Shown here in pieces: positions 6,504 to 12,009 of a stretch of DNA of 12,009 nucleotides. Under the pieces are notes generated by a model. It was not told the origin of the DNA, made no database searches, and saw only the letters and a list, made by a program, of their open reading frames with translations. A program made the position numbers and the translations under genes. The stretch is from JBGSYN01 sp041750975 (GTDB taxonomy: Bacteria; Pseudomonadota; Alphaproteobacteria; Geminicoccales; Geminicoccaceae): the NCBI GenBank assembly GCA_041750975.1, contig JBGSYN010000022.1, forward strand, positions 1 through 12,009. Direction: 5' to 3'. Position 1 is the stretch's first letter. The number at the start of each line of letters is the position of its first letter.

Positions 6504-8024
6504 TCAAAGTGAATTCAGAAAAGCCAGCAGGGCCTCACGCTCGGCCTTGCCGAAGGACCGAAAAGCCTCTTGGGAGGCCTCGGTTTCGCCGCCGTGCCAG
6601 AGAATCGCCTCGGTGAGGTTGCGGGCCCGGCCGTCATGCAGGAAATAGGTATGGCCGTTGACGGTTTCGGTAAGGCCGATGCCCCGAAGCGGCGCTGTCC
6701 GCCACTCTCTTCCGTCCGCCAAACCTTCCGGACGACCATCGGCCAGACCTACGCCCATGTCATGCAGCAAGAGGTCGCTGTAGGGCCAGATCAACTGACC
6801 GCCGAGACCGGCAACCGGATAGTCGTTCGACGTCGCATGCTTGGGCGAATGGCAGCTCGCGCAGCCGATCTCATAGAAGAGTTTCTTGCCCTCGAGCACC
6901 CCAGCGTCACCGACGTCACGCCGCGCCGGTACCGCGAGATTGCGGCTGTAATAGACGGTCAGATCCATGATCTCCCGGTTCGCCTCGAGATCCTCGTATT
7001 GCGGGCTCGTGCCATGATGGGCGTTCAGGCAGGTCGGTTGGGCATCCGTGCAGTCGCCCCAGGGGCCAGGCGCCAACGGGTTGGAAATGCCGATATCCCC
7101 GGCCAGGGCGCCGGCGGATTGCTCATCGATCGAGGGCATCCCGGACTTCCAGCCAAACCGGCCGAGCATGGTCTCGCTGTGAAGATCGCTCCAGATCTGG
7201 TTGGCTCGGCCCGAAATCCCGTCGCCGTCATCATCCTCGGGATCGGCTGCGGCAAGGATATAATCGGCGCTGACGGCTTCGAGCAGGCCGAGGCCGATCA
7301 TCGGCGGTGCGACGCGTGGGCTCAGCAAGCTCTCCGGATGGAGCGGTCCATAGCCCAGATCCCGAACCGTGTAATGCGGCTGTCGAAGCTCGATTTTCGT
7401 TCCGTCGCCGAGGGTTACGGGAACGTCTTCATAGTCGATGTTCATCCTGCCTTCAGCGGCGACACCCGGCACCGCCAGGTCCTGCAGCTGGCCGCCATAC
7501 GTCGGCTCGGGAATGATGGCGGCCTCACCCGAAGCCAGGAGCGCCCGATCGGCATCGTTCTGTGGCGGCACGGAGAGCCGGAGAAACATCGAGACCGCGC
7601 TGTCGTCCGAACTCTCGGGGGGATGGCCCCGGCCATCCTTCAAGTGACAGGATTGACACGACCGGGCGTTGTAGAGCGGGCCGAGCCCATCGGCCGCCTG
7701 GGTCGAACTGGGTGCGGTCACCCAGACGCGCTTGAACAGGCCGTTGCCGACGAAGAAATCGCTGCGCTCGGCAAAATCCAGACTGGCCGAAGGCTGCGAG
7801 AAGGCGTCGCGGTCGAGCCGCCGCCGATTGGTGGCGCTCCCGCCCGGCAATGCCTCATAGCTCTCGGGTTTCGAGAAATCGGCCGTCGGCGCGAGGATGG
7901 CTGCCCTTTCTTCAGGTGACATCGCAGCCCAAGCAGCCAACGGCGCCGCCAGGAGCAGCAGCGCCGCCAGCGACCCGGATCGACTTGCCACGATATCAGA
8001 CCAAGTGCCGAAGCCGGTTGCCAT
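6504..8024 (-). CDS. Di-heme c-type cytochrome oxidoreductase (DUF1111, thiol-oxidoreductase-like)
   Basis: 506 residues from the ATG at 8024, 15 bases after the imelysin stop. TTG 8027 and GTG 7991 are other possible starts, and none has a clear ribosome site. A signal peptide (SLAALLLLAAPLAAWA, cleaved near residue 33) exports it. Two c-heme sites are visible: NARSCQSCHLKDGRG (about 119-133) and IGCASCHSP (about 386-394). Other family features are the acidic loop PEDDDGDGISGRAN (about 262-275), FGWKSG (about 290-295), DLLLHDMG and YFLHDGRARNLTEAILWHGG near the end. The fold is related to MauG and bacterial cytochrome-c peroxidases, acting in the periplasm. In the conserved imelysin cluster it is thought to serve redox chemistry linked to iron acquisition, but its substrate is not established. 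Length is normal and the frame is intact, unlike the two genes after it. Confidence 0.93.
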   Translation of the reverse strand: MATGFGTWSDIVASRSGSLAALLLLAAPLAAWAAMSPEERAAILAPTADFSKPESYEALPGGSATNRRRLDRDAFSQPSASLDFAERSDFFVGNGLFKRVWVTAPSSTQAADGLGPLYNARSCQSCHLKDGRGHPPESSDDSAVSMFLRLSVPPQNDADRALLASGEAAIIPEPTYGGQLQDLAVPGVAAEGRMNIDYEDVPVTLGDGTKIELRQPHYTVRDLGYGPLHPESLLSPRVAPPMIGLGLLEAVSADYILAAADPEDDDGDGISGRANQIWSDLHSETMLGRFGWKSGMPSIDEQSAGALAGDIGISNPLAPGPWGDCTDAQPTCLNAHHGTSPQYEDLEANREIMDLTVYYSRNLAVPARRDVGDAGVLEGKKLFYEIGCASCHSPKHATSNDYPVAGLGGQLIWPYSDLLLHDMGVGLADGRPEGLADGREWRTAPLRGIGLTETVNGHTYFLHDGRARNLTEAILWHGGETEASQEAFRSFGKAEREALLAFLNSL

Positions 8025-8039
8025 CAACGAGGAACAGGC

Positions 8040-9332
8040 TCACTGGAAAATAGCCTCGGGGTTGTCGAGGCTGTTGGAACCTTCGAAATCGATGGCTTCG
8101 AGTTCCAGCGTCACGACAATCTGCTCGATGGTCGCGGTCTGGCCGATGAGGCTGTCGATCGCGGCCTGGACCATCGCATTGCCTTCCGCGTTGCTTTCGG
8201 CGATCATCTGATCGTAAGCCATCCGGCCCCTGTCAGCGGTTTCCTTGATCGCGGCCATGGCGTCCATCGTTGCCTGAAGATCGACCCGCATCGCTGCATC
8301 CAAGGCTTCATCGCGGGCGCGGACAAGTTCCGACAGGCTCGGTCCCTCGATGACGCTGCCATCGATGCGCTCGTAGCGGCCGAGATAGACATTCTGAATG
8401 CTTTTGGCGTCGTAGTAGTGCGAATTGTGGGTATTGTCGGAAAAGCAATCATGCTCTTCCTCGGGATCGTGGAGCAGGAGACCGAGTTGCATCCGCTCGC
8501 CCGCCTGCTCGCCGTAGGACAGTGTGCCCATGCCGGTGAGGATGGTGGCCAGACCCTCGTTGTCCGACGCCGCATCGAGAGCGGATCGTGCCTCGCCGCC
8601 CTCGCTCCAGGCCGCCACGATATCCTCCAGATCCGCTACCAGGAGGTCGCTTGCGACTGCCAGATAGTCGCGTCGTCGATCGCAATTCCGGTTGGTGCAG
8701 TCATCGCCTGCCGCGTAATCGGTCCAGGGCCGTTCGCCGGCACCGGCGCCCGTATAGTTCAGGTCTTGGCCCCACAGGAGGAATTCGATGGCGTGATAGC
8801 CGGTGGTGACATTGGCCTCGACCGCATCGACTTCGTGCAACGACCGGATCAACTCCATGTCGATGGTGCTCGCGTCGAGGGCCCGGCCGCTCAAGGCGAT
8901 CTCCGGGCTGGCGATGATATTGGCCGCATAGAAAGCGTTGTCGTCGCTTTCCTCGCCGTAGAAATCAGTGGCGACATAGTCGATCAGCCCTTCGTCGAGC
9001 GGCCAGGCATTCACCTTGCCCTCCCATTCGTCGACATAGACATTGCCGAAGCGATAGGCCTCGCTCTGCTGATAGGGGACCCGGGCCCGAAGCCATGCTG
9101 ACTTGGCGGCGGCGAACCCATCCGCGTCAGGTGTGCTCAGCAAGGTCTCGATCGATGCGTCGAGGTCCAGCGCCGTATTCAGCGCGTCCGAATATATCGC
9201 AAGGGCCATGTCGGCATAATGGTCGATAACGGCACGCGGCTCCTGCGCCTCCGCTGCCGTCGCCGCTAATCCGGCGACGAGGAGGACAGCAAAACTGGCG
9301 CTACCTCTCGTTGTCCGATTGTTCGTAGTCAT
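8040..9332 (-). CDS. Imelysin-family periplasmic protein (IrpA/ICMP-like)
   Basis: 430 residues from the ATG at 9332, with AAGGAGC ten bases upstream. The signal peptide is cleaved near AAEA-QEP (residue 29-30). The imelysin signature GxHxxE is intact: TGYHAIEFLLWGQD (177-190). Also present are the conserved VPYQQSEAYRFGN (85-97), LDEGLIDYV (112-120), the cysteine pair C212/C217, the YGEQAGERM stretch (273-281), and HDCFSDNTHNSHYYDAK (294-310). The C-terminal AIDFEGSNSLDNPEAIF is the usual family ending. Members include Pseudomonas ICMP and cyanobacterial IrpA. The fold suggests metal or ligand binding rather than true proteolysis, and family genes are commonly iron-regulated. It is the first gene of the four-gene periplasmic set and fully open. 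The preceding unknown gene ends 40 bases upstream on the same strand. I see no convincing Fur box. Confidence 0.95.
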   Translation of the reverse strand: MTTNNRTTRGSASFAVLLVAGLAATAAEAQEPRAVIDHYADMALAIYSDALNTALDLDASIETLLSTPDADGFAAAKSAWLRARVPYQQSEAYRFGNVYVDEWEGKVNAWPLDEGLIDYVATDFYGEESDDNAFYAANIIASPEIALSGRALDASTIDMELIRSLHEVDAVEANVTTGYHAIEFLLWGQDLNYTGAGAGERPWTDYAAGDDCTNRNCDRRRDYLAVASDLLVADLEDIVAAWSEGGEARSALDAASDNEGLATILTGMGTLSYGEQAGERMQLGLLLHDPEEEHDCFSDNTHNSHYYDAKSIQNVYLGRYERIDGSVIEGPSLSELVRARDEALDAAMRVDLQATMDAMAAIKETADRGRMAYDQMIAESNAEGNAMVQAAIDSLIGQTATIEQIVVTLELEAIDFEGSNSLDNPEAIFQ

Positions 9333-9372
9333 TGTGGTGTTGCTCCTTCCTTCATTGTTCGCCGCATCGCAT

Positions 9373-9861
9373 TTAGTGCCGTGTCAGGCTTTCGGGATGA
9401 GTCGCAGCGATTGGTCGTCTGATATCGCTTGTCATGAGGGCGCTGGCCGCAAAAAGCCTGGAGAGTTCGGACAGTGACGCCACAATGAAGAGCCAGCCTT
9501 CCGATTTCACGAAGGTTCGTGCTTCTGTATGCGACCCAACCGTTCGTCCCGCCCGGTTTAACGAGAATAGCCGTACCAGCATGGCCTCGTCGGCACTGAG
9601 CCGACGGTCGGCAAGGGGTCGAAGGTCGAACGGCCGAAAAGCATAGGCGCTGATCGATCGGGTCAATGTCTCGAAGTTCGCAAGGGCACATTCTATGTGC
9701 GCAAGGCCGAACGCCAGAAGAAACCCCTCGATAAGCGCGGCGTCTTGGCTGGAGCCGCTCAAGGCGTGTTGGCGCATCGCCCAGACGATGAATTGTCCGG
9801 CCGTATCGAGCTCCGGCACGGAAGGCATAGGATGGTGATCTTCATTGCCAGGCTGTTGCAT
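9373..9861 (-). CDS. Conserved-looking helical protein, unknown function
   Basis: 162 residues from the ATG at 9861; the upstream GAGCGAGA is a weak ribosome site. The gene begins 12 bases after the winged-helix gene stops and ends 40 bases before the imelysin. No signal peptide or membrane segment; predicted mainly alpha-helical and cytoplasmic. Visible features are PELDTAGQFIVWAMRQH (15-31), LAFGLAHIECALANFETL (49-66), then RPFDLRPLADRRLSADEAML (76-95). The pattern of a buried FxxWAxRxH helix followed by a P-x-x(n)-D-E-A-x-L helix resembles small uncharacterised alphaproteobacterial proteins I have seen in outline but cannot name. No catalytic motif stands out. Its position between a regulator-like gene and the imelysin set suggests it is part of that operon. 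Confidence 0.75.
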   Translation of the reverse strand: MQQPGNEDHHPMPSVPELDTAGQFIVWAMRQHALSGSSQDAALIEGFLLAFGLAHIECALANFETLTRSISAYAFRPFDLRPLADRRLSADEAMLVRLFSLNRAGRTVGSHTEARTFVKSEGWLFIVASLSELSRLFAASALMTSDIRRPIAATHPESLTRH

Positions 9862-9873
9862 CGGATATCTCGC

Positions 9874-10431
9874 TCAGACATGTTCGGGGTAGCTGGTATC
9901 GAGGCTCAAAGACTTGAGGCGGTGGCGCAGATCGACTGTTTCTGCCTCGGCGAGCCGGAACTTGTGCGCTGCAATGGTGCTGACTTCGCCGCGATCCGCA
10001 TGATGTTCGAGCCTGGTCCGCTGGACCGCCAGGCACCGGTCACGAGCGGCCATGATGTCGGTAAGCACGCGCTTTTGGACGTCTGTTGCGAGATGAACGA
10101 GACAGCCGACCTTCAAGGCTTCGACGACGTGGCCGAATTCATGCCGGAAGCCGGCCAGCGGCAAGAGGGCCAGAGACTGGAGCCACTCCATTCCCTGCTC
10201 GCTCAATGCGATCGTTCCGCCATCGATAGGCGCGTCGATAACGCCTTGGATGGCCAATTGCTGCAGCCGTGAACTCAGAACATCGGCCGTGGGCGGTATG
10301 TCCGGCGCTAGTCGGATTCGCACTTCGTTCAAGACATCAAGAAAGCATTGCGGTCGGTCGGCCAGTGCCGTCATCAATGCCATATCGATGATCGTCTGGC
10401 TCGTGTATTTGCCCGGATAATCTCGCATCAT
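9874..10431 (-). CDS. PadR-like winged-helix protein, probable transcriptional regulator
   Basis: 185 residues from the ATG at 10431 (a second ATG follows immediately). The only ribosome-site-like element is TGGCGG, buried in an inverted repeat. Residues 13-90 have the PadR outline: a first helix (IIDMALMTALADRPQC), helices carrying VLNEVRIRL and DVLSSRLQQLAIQGVIDAP, a beta-wing (GGTIALSEQGMEWLQSL), then a long helical C-terminal part that could dimerise (about 95-178, rich in Arg, Glu and Leu). PadR proteins repress linked genes in response to ligands. No ligand can be read from this sequence. Being first in a tight same-strand run ahead of the imelysin genes, it could control that operon. 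Assignment rests on pattern rather than a clear signature, so another wHTH family is possible. Confidence 0.65.
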   Translation of the reverse strand: MMRDYPGKYTSQTIIDMALMTALADRPQCFLDVLNEVRIRLAPDIPPTADVLSSRLQQLAIQGVIDAPIDGGTIALSEQGMEWLQSLALLPLAGFRHEFGHVVEALKVGCLVHLATDVQKRVLTDIMAARDRCLAVQRTRLEHHADRGEVSTIAAHKFRLAEAETVDLRHRLKSLSLDTSYPEHV

Positions 10432-10440
10432 GTCACATTG

Positions 10441-10474
10441 CCGCCAAAAGTCTCGTGCAACATCTATTTGGCGG
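10441..10474 (-). promoter_or_regulatory. 8-bp perfect inverted repeat just upstream of the winged-helix gene
   Basis: CCGCCAAA (10441-10448) and TTTGGCGG (10467-10474) are exact reverse complements around 18 bases, ending nine bases before the ATG at 10431. As DNA it fits an operator for a dimeric winged-helix regulator. As RNA it would form a hairpin whose 3' arm holds the only purine-rich ribosome-site-like element (TGGCGG). Confidence 0.45.
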
Positions 10475-10490
10475 AAGTGTCGATCGTCAA
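10462..10490 (-). promoter_or_regulatory. Weak candidate promoter for the winged-helix/imelysin operon
   Basis: On the minus strand TTGACG (10485-10490), a good -35, is followed after 17 bases by ATAGAT (10462-10467), a poor -10. The inverted repeat overlaps the -10 region, as expected for repression. The region 10491-10530 upstream is AT-rich. No clear Fur, Irr or RirA site was found. Confidence 0.3.
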
Positions 10491-10551
10491 ATATGAAAGC
10501 GGCAGTTAAGAATTAGAATTGATACAGAACTGCAGCTTTTGTTTCCGACTA

Positions 10552-11619
10552 CTATGAGGGAGCGGACCGCATGGGTGCGGAATCATGGCATTGCTTGTGA
10601 ATAAGATCGTGAACGAAGCCAAGCTTTGCGACCGCCGGCTGCGAGAGGAGGAACGGATAGAAATCCGCATGCCCCATGCTGCGGTTGAGGCTGTTGACGG
10701 CGAAAGATAAGGGTAACCAGCGCTCGATCAGGCCCTCGATCGAGCCAACGGTATAAGGGTTGAAATCGATCTCGGCCTCAAGTGAGGGATCGGATGAAAC
10801 CCTGGGATCGACGGAAATTCGGAACGCATCGGCCATCTCGAGCGTGTCGACGATGTGGAGATAGTGCGCCCAGGTCTCGGCGAAATCTTCCCAGGGATGG
10901 GCGGTTGCGTAGCCGCTGACGAAAGCGCTCTGCCAGTCGGCGGGGGGCCCGACATTGTGATGCCGTTGCAGCGCCTCGCCATAGTCTTCCCGTTCGTCGC
11001 CGAAGACAGCGCGAAAATCCTCTTTGCGGGGTTCCGTGTCGATCAGGAGCTGCCAGTAGAAATGCCCGATCTCGTGACGAAAATGGCCGAGGACGGTGCG
11101 GTAGGGTTCACCCATCGATTGGCGGATCGATTCTCGGGCGGCATGGTCGGCCTCCAGGATATTGATCGTGATCACTCCATCGGCGTGGCCCGTCATCACC
11201 GGAGCCTCATTCGGGCCATCGGGATCCGCCAGGAAATCGAAGACTAGACCGAGCGTATGGTCGGCGGCCGTCGGGATTGGGAGTTCGAGGCCAATAAGAG
11301 AGTAAAAGAGCCGCCGCTTGGCCGCTTCGAATTCGCGCCAGCGGGCGAGATTTGCTGTCTGAGAGAGGTCCGGGATCATCCGGTTGTGACGGCAGGCCCG
11401 ACACAAATCACCGGCCTCGCCGGCTGGGATCAGCCAGTTACAAGCTTGAAGCTGCGAGTTCTGGCAGGATCGGGCACCGTCAGCTCGGCGATCGTCGCCA
11501 TCGATGACGAGCAGATCCTTGAGCCATGGTGCGTAACCTAGATGATGGCCGCAGCGCTCGCAGCGCCAATTCTCGAAATAGAGCACTTGCGCGCAGTGGT
11601 GGCATCGGAAGAGTTTCAA
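10552..11619 (-). CDS. Putative zinc-binding metallopeptidase with N-terminal zinc ribbon (PF15887-type)
   Basis: 355 residues if translation starts at the TTG at 11619, giving (M)KLFRCHHC, the usual opening of this family. The frame is open 64 more codons upstream to 11811, but that part has no family similarity, and no good ribosome site precedes the TTG. A zinc ribbon is formed by C6/C9 and C20/C23, followed by further cysteines at about 52, 60, 73 and 76. The peptidase part contains GVITINILEADHAAR, GEPYRTVLGHFRHEIGHFYW with HEIGH at 182-186, and WEDFAETWAHYLHI, whose glutamate (about 248) may be the third zinc ligand. No signal peptide, so it is probably cytoplasmic. The substrate of this family is unknown. 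The gene ends 120 bases before the winged-helix gene and may be a separate unit. Confidence 0.88.
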   Translation of the reverse strand: MKLFRCHHCAQVLYFENWRCERCGHHLGYAPWLKDLLVIDGDDRRADGARSCQNSQLQACNWLIPAGEAGDLCRACRHNRMIPDLSQTANLARWREFEAAKRRLFYSLIGLELPIPTAADHTLGLVFDFLADPDGPNEAPVMTGHADGVITINILEADHAARESIRQSMGEPYRTVLGHFRHEIGHFYWQLLIDTEPRKEDFRAVFGDEREDYGEALQRHHNVGPPADWQSAFVSGYATAHPWEDFAETWAHYLHIVDTLEMADAFRISVDPRVSSDPSLEAEIDFNPYTVGSIEGLIERWLPLSFAVNSLNRSMGHADFYPFLLSQPAVAKLGFVHDLIHKQCHDSAPMRSAPS

Positions 11620-11862
11620 AACCGTCGGTCCGGCAGTTTGGGGGATGCGGGTTCGGTTCGATATGCCCGAATCCGACCTGCGGAAAAACGCCAAATTTAA
11701 GGATGGGGTTCCCGCGCTGCCGCAAACAGCCGATGCTTTTTGAATCGGTGACTGATCGGCCCCTGAATTAGCCGATGATGTTTGCATTTTATAGGTTCCG
11801 GCCCGACCCAACCGAGCAAATTGCTCATGGGGATCGGACCGGAAATGTGGGCTTCCTGCTGA

Positions 11863-12009
11863 TCAGGCGCAATTCCCGAAGGAATTGCCGGAAGACACGA
11901 CCTTGGGCCGGCCGCTATAGACGGTGCTCCAGTTAACGTATTTCTTGGAGGCGGTGGTGCGGGTATCGAAATTGCGGACCGCACATTTCGCACTGCCTTT
12001 ATTGTTGCG
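11863..12009 (-). CDS. 3' end of an unrecognised gene (partial, enters from the right edge)
   Basis: The last 48 codons of a minus-strand frame run without interruption from the window edge to TGA at 11863-11865. They read AKCAVRNFDTRTTASKKYVN, then WSTVYSGRPKVVSS and GNSFGNCA. The composition (Cys, Asn, Ser, Thr, Tyr, basic residues) is protein-like and differs from the shadow frames nearby. Two cysteines and many small polar residues would suit a secreted or periplasmic protein, but this is only an impression. I do not recognise the family. The start lies outside the window. Confidence 0.55.
   Translation of the reverse strand, partial: RNNKGSAKCAVRNFDTRTTASKKYVNWSTVYSGRPKVVSSGNSFGNCA
11869..11888 (-). 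terminator. Perfect 8-bp hairpin with UUCG loop at a gene end
   Basis: On the minus strand GCAATTCC-TTCG-GGAATTGC forms an exact 8-bp stem closed by C(UUCG)G, an exceptionally stable RNA tetraloop. It lies within the last codons of the partial gene, just before its TGA. No T-tract follows, so it may act as a 3'-end stabiliser or a Rho-assisted terminator rather than a classic intrinsic one. Confidence 0.4.

Noticed and set aside
6570..7919. 449-residue plus-strand open frame opposite the di-heme oxidoreductase
   Set aside because: It is the antisense shadow of a clear two-heme cytochrome gene in high-GC sequence and has no recognisable motif.
10440..10551. Fur, Irr or RirA site upstream of the imelysin operon
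   Set aside because: The AT-rich stretch near 10505-10525 has AGAATT-like repeats but does not match any of these palindromes well enough.
11788..11793. TATAAA (minus strand) as promoter of the metallopeptidase
   Set aside because: No acceptable -35 element at 16-18 bases; CTCGGT at 11811-11816 is a poor match.
11697..11993. 98-residue minus-strand open frame at the right edge
   Set aside because: Pro/Arg/His-rich shadow overlapping the better partial frame that ends at 11863.

Overview
The window looks like a chromosomal stretch from a moderately high-GC alphaproteobacterium. This is inferred from the protein families and base composition; no rRNA or tRNA gene is present to place it more exactly. 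Every gene I can support lies on the minus strand, so transcription runs from high to low coordinates.

Right edge (12009 to about 10550): the 3' end of an unrecognised gene enters from outside the window. Its last codons form a perfect hairpin with a UUCG-type loop. Next comes a zinc-ribbon/HExxH putative metallopeptidase, probably with a TTG start.

Centre (10490 to 4402): a compact same-strand cluster. A PadR-like winged-helix protein and a short helical protein of unknown function are followed by the known periplasmic iron-associated set: imelysin, di-heme DUF1111 oxidoreductase, second imelysin, DUF1513 beta-propeller. The first four genes are intact. The last two are not. The second imelysin carries an in-frame TAG and a one-base frameshift. 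The DUF1513 gene carries an in-frame TAA with 44 conserved codons still readable behind it. A naive ORF call fuses the second half of the imelysin to DUF1513 as one 533-residue protein, which is an artefact.

The stretch 4401 to 3963 has no convincing gene, only an inverted repeat and a possible small membrane-peptide remnant.

Left part (3962 to 1921): a FolM/PTR1-type pteridine reductase, a small two-helix membrane protein and a divergent dihydropteroate synthase, which read as a pterin/folate group. Directly behind folP is a short C-terminal remnant of a MipA/OmpV-family outer-membrane protein. The window ends with a HerA-like hexameric ATPase.

The main result is local gene decay. There are three disabling changes in two adjacent genes of an iron-associated operon and one truncated outer-membrane gene, while the neighbouring genes stay open. 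I saw no CRISPR array, insertion sequence or obvious phage gene.
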